64,000 nucleotides of DNA from Pedobacter sp. Leaf41 (GTDB lineage: Bacteria > Bacteroidota > Bacteroidia > Sphingobacteriales > Sphingobacteriaceae): assembly GCF_001422545.1 (NCBI RefSeq), contig NZ_LMLE01000006.1, positions 620,972 through 684,971 of the forward strand, given 5' to 3'. The notes beneath the pieces were generated by a model. It was not told the origin of the DNA and made no database searches. It saw only the letters and a list, made by a program, of their open reading frames with translations. Position numbers and translations under genes: made by a program. Positions 16,692 to 26,655 of this stretch are shown one piece after another; position 1 is the first letter of the stretch, and each line of letters begins with the position of its first letter.

Positions 16692-17516
16692 CTAAAATTC
16701 CATTTTATAGGCGATCACTGAATTGGCATTAAAAGTTGGGACATAAAGCATTTTGTTTTTCGGATCGTAGCCGATATCTGCAGTGTTCATTTTACCTCTC
16801 ACATCCAAAAGCTTTTGCTTACTGCCATCTTTTTTGATGTGGTAAATAATTCCTTCCCAGCAGGTAACAATAAAATTGCCCCTTCCATCAGGTTCGAGGC
16901 CATCGCCAGAAGCTTCCAAATCTTCAGCAATTTGAGTTGCAACTTTATGCTTGTTAAACTTTAATAATTTTGTGCCTGACAACACATGAAGTTCGTTATT
17001 AATAAATTTTAAACCGTTAGCAGCTGTTACATTTTCCAAATAGATTTCGCTTTTGTTGTTAATTATCCGATGAATTTTATTTGTTCTCGTATCTGAAACA
17101 TAAATTATTCCAAGTCTATCTATCGCAATATCATTCAGGAAAACAGCTTCCGGAACTCTTATTGTTGCGGTGATTTTAGCAGTGGCAGTATCAATCTCAT
17201 GTACCACATCAAGGTCGGCTACATAAAGCTTTCCACTGTAAATCGCCATTCCTTTTGGTGCATTTAAACCCGTAATCCAGGTTAAATTTTTAGTGCTTCC
17301 GTCTCGATTTAAAATGGCGATACCGCCTTTGGTGTCTTTCTTATTCGCCGCACCATCAATCAGTGACACATACATTTGTTGTTTTTGAGGGATATAAACA
17401 ACCGATTCCGGTACGGCAAGCTGATCTTTAGACTTCCATATCTCTTTCAGACTGGTGCTTTGAGCATTTAAAGATAATGCTGTAAAAAGCAATGTCGTGG
17501 ACAAAATGTATTTCAT
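16692..17516 (-). CDS. Secreted SMP-30/NHL-like beta-propeller protein
   Basis: 274 residues. Signal peptide YILSTTLLFTALSLNAQ, followed by repeating propeller blades (MYVSLIDG, GGIAILNRDG, KLYVADLDVVHEID, NDIAIDRLGIIYVSDTRTNK, NGLKFINNELHVLSG, GLEPDGRGNFIVTCWEG, DIGYDPKNKMLYVPTF). The pattern is that of SMP-30/gluconolactonase-like six-bladed propellers; DIAIDRLGIIYVSDT and the Asn/Asp pair correspond to metal-site positions in that family, but catalytic identity cannot be claimed. Probably periplasmic or surface located. Converges on the fasciclin gene across the terminator. Substrate unknown. Confidence 0.75.
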   Translation of the reverse strand: MKYILSTTLLFTALSLNAQSTSLKEIWKSKDQLAVPESVVYIPQKQQMYVSLIDGAANKKDTKGGIAILNRDGSTKNLTWITGLNAPKGMAIYSGKLYVADLDVVHEIDTATAKITATIRVPEAVFLNDIAIDRLGIIYVSDTRTNKIHRIINNKSEIYLENVTAANGLKFINNELHVLSGTKLLKFNKHKVATQIAEDLEASGDGLEPDGRGNFIVTCWEGIIYHIKKDGSKQKLLDVRGKMNTADIGYDPKNKMLYVPTFNANSVIAYKMEF

Positions 17517-17648
17517 GTTTTAAATTTGGAGGATGATTAGCAAAATATAAAATTTAACATCCCGATACAAACTTTTATGGAAATCACCCTTTGAGGTATT
17601 GCATCCTACCGTGATGTGTGGCAATTTTAGTGAAAATAAAAGAGGGTT

Positions 17649-18413
17649 ATGTTGTACAAAATATTATTGCTTGTTTTGATGCTTTCATCTTACGGTGAAA
17701 CAGATGCACAAAACAAAAAAGTGGTTAAAAAAGCAATTGTGGTAAAGCAAGTTTCGCCATTATTTGTAGGCAATTATGAAGGAATCAATAATGCTAAAGC
17801 CATTTCAATTAATTTGAAAGCCGATGGAGTTAAGGTTTCAGGATCATTAATCCTGAATGGAGAATCAGCCAAAATTTCGGGCATTGCTTCAAAAAATATT
17901 GCCAGTGGGAAAATTATCGAAGATATTAGTGGTAAAGTCTATGCTTTTTATGGAGAACGAAAATCAAACAAATTATTCTTTTCGATTACTTTTCCAGAAT
18001 ATAATAACCAGGTGGTTAAAATGGAGCTCACTAAAATTATTGCGCTAAACACTGCCAATTTAACTAAGCAAAGAGATTCGAGATTATTGGGCACCTGGCG
18101 CAATACCGAAGTTATCAGCAGTGGGAGTGGAGAGTTTTATTCATCTTTTTCTACCGATTATTTTCTTACGCTCAATGCGGATGGAAGCGCCTTTGCTTGG
18201 TCTGGAAAAAGCGCTGGCGGAACCAAAGATGTTATAGTTGATGCCAATGGAAATGGTAAAGCCCAAAAGATGGAGTGGTACACGCAAGGTAAAAGTCTAT
18301 TTTTTGTTGATCCTTTAAGTAGAAAGCAATCATCGGTAAGCTTTTATGCAGCGCCAGCCAGAATGATGTTATCTACCAGCAATAGCAAAAAGGTTTACCA
18401 TCGAATGAAGTAA
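17649..18413 (+). CDS. Secreted protein of unknown function
   Basis: 254 residues. The N-terminus (MLYKILLLVLMLSSYGETDAQ) is a signal peptide. The mature part has two beta-rich halves: residues about 40-135 (FVGNYEGINNAKAISINLK, VSGSLILNGESAKISG) and residues about 145-254 beginning LLGTWRNTEVISSGSGEF, which resembles the start of lipocalin-like or DUF domains that open with GTW. I do not recognise a named family. The stop is one base from the stop of the converging phosphatase-family gene, so there is no room for a terminator between them. Confidence 0.6.
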   Translation: MLYKILLLVLMLSSYGETDAQNKKVVKKAIVVKQVSPLFVGNYEGINNAKAISINLKADGVKVSGSLILNGESAKISGIASKNIASGKIIEDISGKVYAFYGERKSNKLFFSITFPEYNNQVVKMELTKIIALNTANLTKQRDSRLLGTWRNTEVISSGSGEFYSSFSTDYFLTLNADGSAFAWSGKSAGGTKDVIVDANGNGKAQKMEWYTQGKSLFFVDPLSRKQSSVSFYAAPARMMLSTSNSKKVYHRMK

Positions 18414-18414
18414 T

Positions 18415-19470
18415 TTACTCTACTTCTGCATTAACTTTCTCTTTTGCTAGTTCAAGATCGTCTTGTGTGGCTTGCGGTTTTTCATTTTGGCTTTCTGCCT
18501 TCGGGTTATGTTGCAATTCCACGCACATAGGGAAGTGATCGGAGCCACAATTTTCCAAGCGTTTGATAGCGTTAAGCGTAAAATCTGTTGAGCAGAAGAT
18601 GTGATCTAATGGAAAACGCAAGAAAAAATAATTGGCATTAAAGGAGTTGAAAAATCCTCTGCCACGTCTTGGGTCAAGCAATCCGCTAATTTTACCGAAT
18701 AATTCAGTGGTATAACTCCAGGCCACATCATTCAAATCGCCCATCACAATAACTGGGTATTTATCAACTTTTGCTTTGTTTGCCACCAACAAAATCTCTT
18801 TGTCCCGCTCTGTAGATCGAGGATTTTCTTGCGGTACTGGTGGCTCTGGATGTAAACAAAACAATTTAATCAACTGTCCTGATGGTAATTTCACCAGAGT
18901 TTCAATAGAGGGGATATCACTTTTGACGAGGTAATTTACCTGACCATCAATTAATTCATATTTAGAGTATAACAGCATTCCGTAGGTATTTTCCAGCGGA
19001 ATTTTAACTTGATGTGGATAATCGTTGCTTAGGAAATCCATTTCCTGCTGCCACCATAAATCGGTTTCTACCAATAGAACCACATCCGGCTTGCACTCGG
19101 AGATGATCGTAAGATATTCATTCGCTTTTCTATTCTCCTGAAAAACGTTTCCGATGAATAATTTTAGGGTAGAAGAAGTTTCCTTGTTTTTAGCATCAAT
19201 AATCTGTTTTTTACCAAAAATGGTGAAGGGAATAATCAGATATAATAAATAAAAAAGGTTAAGCAATAAAGCAACTATAATAACGAGATCAACTGTGGTT
19301 TTTGGAAAATCAAATAAAAATATAATCCCAACCAGCACCAGGTTTAATGCCAGCTTTTGCAACCTTGGGTATTCAAACACCCTGAAAATCCAGAAGTCGT
19401 GACGGATGAATGGAATGAGTGTTGAAATGATAATCAACAAACTAAAAGAAAATAGAACTGAATGCATCAA
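18415..19470 (-). CDS. Endonuclease/exonuclease/phosphatase family protein with N-terminal membrane segments
   Basis: 351 residues. Two to three hydrophobic segments occupy residues about 1-95. The EEP domain follows: KLFIGNVFQENRK (the Asn ligand), VVLLVETDLWW (the Glu ligand), LFCLHPEPP, VIVMGDLNDVAWS (DxN), LDHIFCS and a terminal SDHFPM. These are the catalytic residues of the DNase I / Mg-dependent phosphodiesterase fold. The active domain probably faces the periplasm, though topology is inferred. A C-terminal Lys/Glu tail follows. Bacteroidetes encode many such proteins of unknown substrate. Confidence 0.85.
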   Translation of the reverse strand: MMHSVLFSFSLLIIISTLIPFIRHDFWIFRVFEYPRLQKLALNLVLVGIIFLFDFPKTTVDLVIIVALLLNLFYLLYLIIPFTIFGKKQIIDAKNKETSSTLKLFIGNVFQENRKANEYLTIISECKPDVVLLVETDLWWQQEMDFLSNDYPHQVKIPLENTYGMLLYSKYELIDGQVNYLVKSDIPSIETLVKLPSGQLIKLFCLHPEPPVPQENPRSTERDKEILLVANKAKVDKYPVIVMGDLNDVAWSYTTELFGKISGLLDPRRGRGFFNSFNANYFFLRFPLDHIFCSTDFTLNAIKRLENCGSDHFPMCVELQHNPKAESQNEKPQATQDDLELAKEKVNAEVE

Positions 19471-19758
19471 ATAGGAAAGTTCGGCAGGCGACCGAGCGCT
19501 TTAAGTTTAGTTTACAATTTTTAGAACGTATTTAACACCTCTTTGTTTGTTTTGAACACGTGAAATAGTTGATTCAACCTTGAATTTTTAATCTGTCTGA
19601 ATGTTCGACGGAAAAATAACGAAAGTTTGCAGATGCCAACTTCAATTGTAAATTCCTCAAGGGCATCTGTTTAATGTAAAATATGGCTAAAATTCTTTAA
19701 ATTTAATTCATATTGGTTGTGCTTTCAGGATTTCTTAACATTTAATTAGCATAATTTG
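19471..19758. other. Intergenic region between divergent genes, no gene seen
   Basis: About 300 bp separate the EEP gene (minus) and the sigma gene (plus). I see no gene or strong hairpin. It must hold promoters for both directions; only the sigma-side -7 box is recognisable. Confidence 0.45.
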
Positions 19759-19766
19759 TAGCTTTG
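19759..19766 (+). promoter_or_regulatory. -7 box (TAGCTTTG) five bases before the sigma factor start
   Basis: Exact TAnnTTTG match ending 5 nt before the ATG at 19772, so transcription would start at or next to the start codon. No good TTG element is found 17-23 nt upstream. Confidence 0.45.
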
Positions 19767-19771
19767 ACAAA

Positions 19772-20374
19772 ATGTCCCTTGAAAATCTGAACGATAGCGA
19801 CGAATTAAGATACCTCGAACACTTAAAAAGTGGTCGCAGGGAGGGTTTTGATTTCATTTATTCCACTTATAGCCGGCTGCTATTGCCAAAACTGCAGCGC
19901 ATGGTTAAGAATAATGAAGTTGCTGATGAGCTTTTGCAGGATATTTTTCTAAAAGTTTGGATAAACAGGAATGATATCGACTTATCTAAATCTTTTAAAG
20001 GCTGGATTTTTACCATTGCGCAAAATACGGTTTATGGCTACTATCGAAAATTAGCTTTAGACATTAAAATGCAGAAATACCTGATCGAAACCTTTGCAGA
20101 ATTCTACAATCAAACCGAAGATTATATTTTTAACAAAGAACGTTACGCTTTATTAAACTCTGCGATAGATAAGTTACCAGCTCAACGCAAGGAAATTTTT
20201 AAACTTTGTAGGTTAGAAGGTAAAAGTTATCAGGAAGCTGCCGAAATTCTAGCAATAAGTCCTTCAACTGTGAGTAATCAACTGGTAAATGCAACGAAAT
20301 ACGTAAAACGCTATGTTTTTTTTCATTCTCAGGAGTTTATTATGCTCTGTATTCTGGCTTATTTAAAAAAATAA
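19772..20374 (+). CDS. ECF RNA polymerase sigma factor (FecI-like, SusCD-associated)
   Basis: 200 residues. Region 2 (FDFIYSTYSRLLLPKL, ADELLQDIFLKVW, FKGWIFTIAQNTVYGYYRK) and region 4 (AIDKLPAQRKEIFKLCRLEG, SYQEAAEILAISPSTVSNQL) are complete. The C-terminus ends in a short hydrophobic helix (FIMLCILAYL), common in this Bacteroidetes group. It would direct polymerase to its own surface-signalling operon when released by the FecR protein encoded 53 bp downstream. The operon continues with SusC, SusD, a metalloprotease and DUF3347. Confidence 0.95.
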   Translation: MSLENLNDSDELRYLEHLKSGRREGFDFIYSTYSRLLLPKLQRMVKNNEVADELLQDIFLKVWINRNDIDLSKSFKGWIFTIAQNTVYGYYRKLALDIKMQKYLIETFAEFYNQTEDYIFNKERYALLNSAIDKLPAQRKEIFKLCRLEGKSYQEAAEILAISPSTVSNQLVNATKYVKRYVFFHSQEFIMLCILAYLKK

Positions 20375-20427
20375 CAAAAAAAATCAAAGTGCGATAGTGT
20401 GTTTGTCCATCTCGTGCATAATATATA

Positions 20428-21576
20428 ATGACAACGATGGAGAAAAACTCAACAAAACCGGAACTATTCGAAAAATTTATTGCTAATGAGAGCAATGCTG
20501 CGGAGCTTAACCAGCTTTTTCAGTATTTCGAAGTTGCTGATGAATTGGAGTTGAAAAACTTAATTGCCGCTGAAATTGAAGCCGAAGACTTTGATGCACT
20601 TGGAAATCAGCAGCGTCTGGATGCGGTTCATGCCAAACTTACTGAACATCTTTTTGAGAAGAAGAAAAGTAAAGTTTTAACCTTGGTAAGAACTGGCAGC
20701 TTGCTTAAAATTGCTGCAAGTCTCCTCCTCATTTCACTATTTGGCTTACTTGCGTACAGGCTTTTAAATCCGGGTCACCAAATTACTCCAGGAACTACAA
20801 TTGCCACATTAAGTGTTAATGGTAAAAAGACCAAACTTGGGGTAGGACATGACACAACGATTTATCAGAAAAATGGCATTCAGGTAAGTACAAAAGCCGA
20901 TGGTACTATTGTTTACATGGCTGTAAATGCTGATTCGGCAACGGCCTCAAGGCTGAACACGCTGGAAACGCCGAAAGGTGGCGAGTACAAAGTTACTTTG
21001 GGCGACGGCTCAATTGTAATGCTGAACGCCGGCTCGAAGCTAACTTTTCCAACAGATTTTAGAGGAACTGAAAGAAAGGTTTTTGTAGAAGGTGAGGCCT
21101 TTTTCAAAGTGGCTAAAAATGCCGCAAAACCATTTATTGTTGCCATTGCTGGCAGTGAAATTAAGGTTTTAGGAACCCAGTTTAACGTGAGCAGTTACCC
21201 CGAAGATCGGGAAACAACCGCAACATTGTTAGAGGGAAGCATTCAGTTTTCAAATGCGGGTCGCGAGGTTATTTTAAAGCCAAACCAACAGGTTTCTGCA
21301 GGCTACAGCAAATTAGAGGTGAGAAATGTTTCGGCCGATGATTTTGCAGCATGGACCAAAGGTGAATTTTTGTTTAACGATGTTCCGCTGAATGTGGTGA
21401 TGCAAAAACTTGGGCGCTGGTACAAAGTTGAAGTCGATTTAGCCGCGATGCCGCAGAAAAACCTCTACATCAAAATATCCCGCAAGGCGGATATTGATGA
21501 GGTTTTAGAAAACATTTCAAAAGCCACCGGTTACCAATTCGAGATCGAATCGAATAAGATTGTTTTAGAGAAGTAA
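20428..21576 (+). CDS. FecR-family anti-sigma factor
   Basis: 382 residues. Cytoplasmic N-terminal sigma-binding part (residues 1-90), one transmembrane helix at about 93-113 (LKIAASLLLISLFGLLAYRLL), then the periplasmic FecR domain (LETPKGGEYKVTLGDGSIV, LNAGSKLTFPTDF, VEGEAFFKVAKNAAKPF) and a C-terminal DUF4974/STN-like module (FLFNDVPLNVVMQKLGRWYKVEVD). It should receive the signal from the STN domain of the SusC protein encoded next and hold or release the ECF sigma. Start could be ATG 20428 or the ATG three codons later. Spacing to susC is 43 bp. Confidence 0.94.
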   Translation: MTTMEKNSTKPELFEKFIANESNAAELNQLFQYFEVADELELKNLIAAEIEAEDFDALGNQQRLDAVHAKLTEHLFEKKKSKVLTLVRTGSLLKIAASLLLISLFGLLAYRLLNPGHQITPGTTIATLSVNGKKTKLGVGHDTTIYQKNGIQVSTKADGTIVYMAVNADSATASRLNTLETPKGGEYKVTLGDGSIVMLNAGSKLTFPTDFRGTERKVFVEGEAFFKVAKNAAKPFIVAIAGSEIKVLGTQFNVSSYPEDRETTATLLEGSIQFSNAGREVILKPNQQVSAGYSKLEVRNVSADDFAAWTKGEFLFNDVPLNVVMQKLGRWYKVEVDLAAMPQKNLYIKISRKADIDEVLENISKATGYQFEIESNKIVLEK

Positions 21577-21619
21577 GATACCCGTCGTCGTCAGTTAACA
21601 ACCAACCAAACTAAATTTT

Positions 21620-24600
21620 ATGACAAACCACTACTTTCGCTTCGTCCGATCGGGATGCGGCTATTTATTAAACTGGTCGGCATTTCTATGCATAGCGATG
21701 CTAGTTTCGCTAAATGTATCGGCGCAAACCAACCAGTACAATTTTGTTAAAGCACCGCTGAATACCGTTATTTCGGAAATTTCGACTAAAACCTCGTATG
21801 AATTTGTATATGATGCGGAACTGGTGAAAAAAGCTAAGCCCATCAGTTTAAGCCTTAGTACCACCAGTATCAGAATATTAATGGATGCGGTGGTTAAGGG
21901 ACAAGATTTTGCTTACGAGATTAACAACAACAAAACCATTGTACTAAAAGCGGTTGCTCAAAATCCGGAAGAATACATTGTTCATGGAATGGTTACCGAT
22001 AGTATTGGTGGGCCGCTTCCGGGAGCTTCAGTAAAAATTAAGGGTGCCAATAAATATACCACCACAGATGGTAACGGCCATTTTAATATTGGTTTATCCA
22101 ATAATTATAATAACATAGATGTAAACTACATCGGTTATTTGTCAGAAACAAAAAAGATCGAGAGAAGTGCCGCTCAAAATGTTGTTACCATTAAACTGAA
22201 AAGTAACGCTTCCTTATTAGCAGATGTTGTAGTAAATGGCTATCAATCTTTACCGAAAGAAAGACAAACAGGTTCCTTTGCAGTTGTTGACAGTGCGACC
22301 TTAAATAGGCAAATTAATCCCGATTTATTAGCAGCCCTAGAGGGTAAAGTTGCTGGACTAATGTATACCAAAAATCCTAATGGGTTAAATGCAGATCAAC
22401 CAGTATTACGCGGGGTTGGTACTTACTCTGCTAACGTAGGTACAAGTCCTTTAATTGTGGTAGATGGTTTACCTTCAGAACTCACTCTCGATCAAATTAA
22501 TCCATATGATGTAGAATCAATTACGGTATTGAAGGATGGTGCGGCAGCATCAATATACGGTTCAAGATCTGGTAATGGGGTTATTGTAATTGCTACCAAA
22601 GGTGGAAAAGCAAAGGGTGTAAACATAACTCTAAATGCTGATTTGTTTATTACGGGAAAACCTGATATAGATAAAATGCATTATGCATCGACAAGTGATT
22701 TGATAGATTATGAAACTGCGGTATATAATACGGAAAGAGCTCGTTTTACCACTACAGAATCCATGTTTAGTGGTTATGGAAACGTTAATAATGGCACAAT
22801 AAAGTATTATTCACCACTTTACGAACTATACCGTCAACAAGCTACCGGAGCTATCAACACCACTCAGTTAAATAGTACTATTAATCAGTTGAAGCAGAAT
22901 GATTACATTAAAGATTATGTTGATAACGTTTGGCAAAATGAAGTAAGACAGCGTTACAACTTGTCTTTCAACTCTGGCAACGGAAAAAGCAGCAACTATC
23001 TGTCATTAAACTATGATGCATCAGATGAGCGTATGAAGTATAATAATTCTGAAAATTTTAATATCTATAACAAATCTACCTTTAACCTAAAAAAATGGTT
23101 AACCGCAACAATTGGGATAAATGCTTCATATAATACAAGTAGCTCAAGCAATTTTGACTACACAAACTATTTGATACAGCCGAGATATGCACAAATCACT
23201 GATGCAAACGGCAACTTGGTTTATTCTGATTATGTGAATTTGAGCGATGGCTTTAGCTCTTCCGGTGCGGTAAATGCAGCGGTAATCTCTACATTAAAGA
23301 ATAATAACAATTTTAAATCATTTGGTTTCAATCTTCTCGAATCAATGCAAGAAGGTTTAACTAAAAATAAGGCAATTAATTTAAGAACGTTTGCAAACGT
23401 AAAGGCAAATATCTATAAGGGCTTAAGCTATAGCATGCAGTTTCAGTATGAAAACAGAAATGCCGATAGTGAATCTTTTCATGATAAGAATAGTTATAGA
23501 ATGCGTTATGCCTATAATTATTTAACAAGTTACAATGCCACAACAGGCATTTATACCCGCAATCTACCCGATGGTGGCAGATATTATCAAATCAATAGGA
23601 AAAGTAACAGTTATACATTTAGAAATCAATTAAGCTATGACAATAGTTTTGGCAAAAATCAAGAACATAATATAGCTGCAATTGCTGGGGTAGAGATGAG
23701 GCAAACGCTTACACCAAGAACTTTGGAAACCGTAAGGTATGGTTATGATCCGGTTACTTTAAGTTCGACAACTCTAAATACGGCTGCTTTAAGTACTGCA
23801 GGTGTAGCCAGTTATATTGGGGGCACGCGTACATTGAGTGCTTTGGCAACTAAACAAGAGCAAGTTAAACATAGATACTTATCTGCTTATAGCAATATGA
23901 GCTATACTTTTCAGGGGAAATACAACTTAACCGGAAGTATTCGTGTAGATCAAGCTGACTTATTTGGTGTAGATCCTCAATACAAAAATCGTCCGTTATG
24001 GTCAGTTGGTTTAGGCTGGAATGCCAACCGCGAGGATTTTTTGAAAAATGTAGAATGGTTAAACATGCTTAAGTTAAGAGCTACCTATGGAATAAATGGT
24101 AATGTTGATCAAAACTCATCACCATATTTAACCGCAACATTAAGAAATGATGTTTTATTTCCATCGCTTCAATATACTAACATATCAGCACTACCTAATC
24201 CTAAGTTACGTTGGGAGAAAGTTGCCTCAACTAACTTCGGTATCGATTTTTCGACTTTAAGCAACAGATTAAGGGGTAGTATAGATTTATACAACAAATA
24301 TAGTAGCGATTTACTCGTAAGTACAGAATTAGACCCAACTGTGGGAGCAATATCTAGGGTGCTAAATAATGGTGCTTTGAGAAACCGAGGAATTGAATTA
24401 AACCTTACCGGAGATTGGTATAAAGCCAATGATTTAGCGTTTAGCTCGCAATTCGTAATTGGCTTTAACAAAAACAAAGTAATGGAAGTCAACACTGCCG
24501 CTCAAAATGCTTATTCATATATAGGTGCGCCAACTAATTACTTTTTTATCAACCAACAGTATAATTCTTTATACGCTTACCGCTATGGCGGTATGACTAA

Positions 24601-25222
24601 CGGTTACCCATACTTTTTAGATGAAAACGGAAATTCTAACGTTACCTTCAATGCTGCAGGAGTACCCACAGCAGTAAAAGATATCACAAATACAAGCGCT
24701 ATTGTAAACATGGGATCTTTAACTCCATTATATTCAGGATCATTTAGCCAAAGAGTTAGCTATAAAAGCTTTGAATTAAGCGCAATGTTGGTTTTCTCGG
24801 GTGGTAATAAATTAAGAAAAGACGTAACCGATTTATCATCGAATACTGTTTACGATCAGGATATTACTCAAAGATGGACAGCTAATACGATTAGCGAATT
24901 ACCACGTTTATATGTCGATTATGCCAACTCAGCATTAAATTATGCTTCCACATTGAGTTCATTATGGAAATATTCCGACGTTCAGATATTAGATGCTTCA
25001 TACATTAAGTTGCGTAACATCATACTATCTTACAATTTACCTCAGCAAGTTAGCCGTTTAATTCACGTCAGTAATGTTCGTTTATCAGGTCAGGTTAACA
25101 ACTTATGGTATTGGAGTGCGGCTGGCGACGATATTGATCCCGAAACCTATTCTGCAAATTCAGGCACCAGATCATTGCAAATACCTAAAACATTCATTTT
25201 TGGTCTTAACGTAACTTTTTAA
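21620..25222 (+). CDS. SusC/RagA family TonB-dependent outer-membrane transporter with STN signalling domain
   Basis: 1200 residues. A long signal peptide ends near residue 35 (VSLNVSAQ). Then come an STN domain at about 40-112 (APLNTVISEISTKTSYEFVY), a CarboxypepD_reg-like repeat at about 118-185 (VHGMVTDSIGGPLPGASVKI), the plug at about 200-335 (SPLIVVDGLP, ITVLKDGAAASIYGSRSGNG) and a 22-strand barrel ending in FIFGLNVTF. The STN domain identifies it as a transducer that can talk to the FecR protein encoded upstream. It pairs with SusD encoded 7 bp downstream to import a large ligand. The ligand is not evident; the metalloprotease in the operon suggests peptides or a protein rather than glycan, and no glycoside hydrolase is nearby. 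Confidence 0.95.
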   Translation: MTNHYFRFVRSGCGYLLNWSAFLCIAMLVSLNVSAQTNQYNFVKAPLNTVISEISTKTSYEFVYDAELVKKAKPISLSLSTTSIRILMDAVVKGQDFAYEINNNKTIVLKAVAQNPEEYIVHGMVTDSIGGPLPGASVKIKGANKYTTTDGNGHFNIGLSNNYNNIDVNYIGYLSETKKIERSAAQNVVTIKLKSNASLLADVVVNGYQSLPKERQTGSFAVVDSATLNRQINPDLLAALEGKVAGLMYTKNPNGLNADQPVLRGVGTYSANVGTSPLIVVDGLPSELTLDQINPYDVESITVLKDGAAASIYGSRSGNGVIVIATKGGKAKGVNITLNADLFITGKPDIDKMHYASTSDLIDYETAVYNTERARFTTTESMFSGYGNVNNGTIKYYSPLYELYRQQATGAINTTQLNSTINQLKQNDYIKDYVDNVWQNEVRQRYNLSFNSGNGKSSNYLSLNYDASDERMKYNNSENFNIYNKSTFNLKKWLTATIGINASYNTSSSSNFDYTNYLIQPRYAQITDANGNLVYSDYVNLSDGFSSSGAVNAAVISTLKNNNNFKSFGFNLLESMQEGLTKNKAINLRTFANVKANIYKGLSYSMQFQYENRNADSESFHDKNSYRMRYAYNYLTSYNATTGIYTRNLPDGGRYYQINRKSNSYTFRNQLSYDNSFGKNQEHNIAAIAGVEMRQTLTPRTLETVRYGYDPVTLSSTTLNTAALSTAGVASYIGGTRTLSALATKQEQVKHRYLSAYSNMSYTFQGKYNLTGSIRVDQADLFGVDPQYKNRPLWSVGLGWNANREDFLKNVEWLNMLKLRATYGINGNVDQNSSPYLTATLRNDVLFPSLQYTNISALPNPKLRWEKVASTNFGIDFSTLSNRLRGSIDLYNKYSSDLLVSTELDPTVGAISRVLNNGALRNRGIELNLTGDWYKANDLAFSSQFVIGFNKNKVMEVNTAAQNAYSYIGAPTNYFFINQQYNSLYAYRYGGMTNGYPYFLDENGNSNVTFNAAGVPTAVKDITNTSAIVNMGSLTPLYSGSFSQRVSYKSFELSAMLVFSGGNKLRKDVTDLSSNTVYDQDITQRWTANTISELPRLYVDYANSALNYASTLSSLWKYSDVQILDASYIKLRNIILSYNLPQQVSRLIHVSNVRLSGQVNNLWYWSAAGDDIDPETYSANSGTRSLQIPKTFIFGLNVTF

Positions 25223-25229
25223 TTAAAAG

Positions 25230-26654
25230 ATGAAAAAATATACTTACATCATAGTAATCTTATTAGTAGTTCTAGTATCAGGTTGCAAAAAATATACTGA
25301 TATCATTCCGACAGGTTCCATAGTTGTAGAAACTGCTGAAGATTATTATAAACTGGTTTCGCTACCTAATAGAGCCTATCCAATTAATAACTTTCAATAC
25401 CTGGTTGATGATCAATGGATTCGTGAATCTTATGTGATTGGCCAGAAAAAAAGTATTGACATTATTAATTTTACCTTTGATGATAGTGATGCCCGTACTA
25501 ATTTGTTATCAGGGTCATCCTTCTATAATCAAACCTACTCTTACATTAATAGATGGAACACAATTATATCACTTGTAGATGGAAGTAAAGGTGAAGATAA
25601 TATCAAGCAGTTAGCTAAAGCTGAAGCTAAAATTTACAGGGCCTTTGATCATTTTATGTTAGTGAATGTTTATGCGAAAGCATATGATCCGGCTACTGCT
25701 GCTACCGATGGTGGAATTTGCATTATGGATAAATATGATCTTGAAGCAAAACCAATAAAGTCTACAGTTGCTCAGGTATATGATTTTATTCAAAAAGACA
25801 TCGAAGATGCACTTCCTTATCTTCAAAAAGTAACTGTTGATCCATATCATCCTTCTTTAGCATTTGCTTATGGTTTAAAAGCTAAAATTCATTTATTCAA
25901 ACATGAGTTTTCTCTGGCTAAAGAAGCTGCCCAGAAATCATTAAGTTATAATAATACTATATATGATCTAGTAGCATATAGCAAATTGGGTGGGCCCAGT
26001 ATGCTTCCGGTTTTAGCAGGAGAAAATCAAGAGGTGTTGAGCTTTATGTATATGACGGGATATACAGAAATGAGCTTTGCATATACATGTATTCTTAGTC
26101 CAGAGCTGGTTAAGCTTTTTGGAACAAATGACGCAAGATTTAATCTGTTTATGAATACCTCAAGCACCAGTTTACTTGATGCAGGTGCTGGAACTGCTTA
26201 TTTCAGTGTTAATTATACAAAATTCTTTTATCCAACTGTTGGTATGAAAACCACTGAGGTGTACTTAATGTTAGCCGAGTGTTATGCGCGGGAAGGTAGT
26301 CTTTCAGAAGCTATAGCTATAATTAATCAATTAAGAGCTAAGCGCATTTTAAGTGGTACAATCGCCCTTCCGATTCCAAAGACTATAAAAGAAACTATGA
26401 ACATCATTATTGAAGAAAGAAGGAAAGAATTGCTTCTTGGATTTCACCGCTTTTTCGATTTAAAAAGGTTAAACAATGAGGCTGACTATGCTAAGACAGT
26501 TACACATACTTTTCCAATTGTAAATAAAACTGTTCCTCAGGTTACATATTCACTGAGCCCTAATTCAAGATTATATATCATTCCATTCCCATCGGGAGCA
26601 ATGAAACTTAACCCCAATTTAAGATTAAACACCAACGAAACCCTTCCGTTTTAA
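25230..26654 (+). CDS. SusD/RagB family surface lipoprotein
   Basis: 474 residues. Lipoprotein signal with lipobox VSGCKK (Cys19). The TPR-like helical body is visible (IKQLAKAEAKIYRAFDHFML, ALPYLQKVTVDPYHPSLAFA, AYGLKAKIHLFKHEFSLAKE) as is the C-terminal SusD signature (TTEVYLMLAECYAREGSLSE, IIEERRKELLLGFHRFFDLK). It caps the SusC barrel and binds ligand at the cell surface. Short for a SusD (usually 500-600), as in small RagB-type proteins for peptides. One base separates its stop from the protease start. Confidence 0.94.
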   Translation: MKKYTYIIVILLVVLVSGCKKYTDIIPTGSIVVETAEDYYKLVSLPNRAYPINNFQYLVDDQWIRESYVIGQKKSIDIINFTFDDSDARTNLLSGSSFYNQTYSYINRWNTIISLVDGSKGEDNIKQLAKAEAKIYRAFDHFMLVNVYAKAYDPATAATDGGICIMDKYDLEAKPIKSTVAQVYDFIQKDIEDALPYLQKVTVDPYHPSLAFAYGLKAKIHLFKHEFSLAKEAAQKSLSYNNTIYDLVAYSKLGGPSMLPVLAGENQEVLSFMYMTGYTEMSFAYTCILSPELVKLFGTNDARFNLFMNTSSTSLLDAGAGTAYFSVNYTKFFYPTVGMKTTEVYLMLAECYAREGSLSEAIAIINQLRAKRILSGTIALPIPKTIKETMNIIIEERRKELLLGFHRFFDLKRLNNEADYAKTVTHTFPIVNKTVPQVTYSLSPNSRLYIIPFPSGAMKLNPNLRLNTNETLPF

Positions 26655-26655
26655 G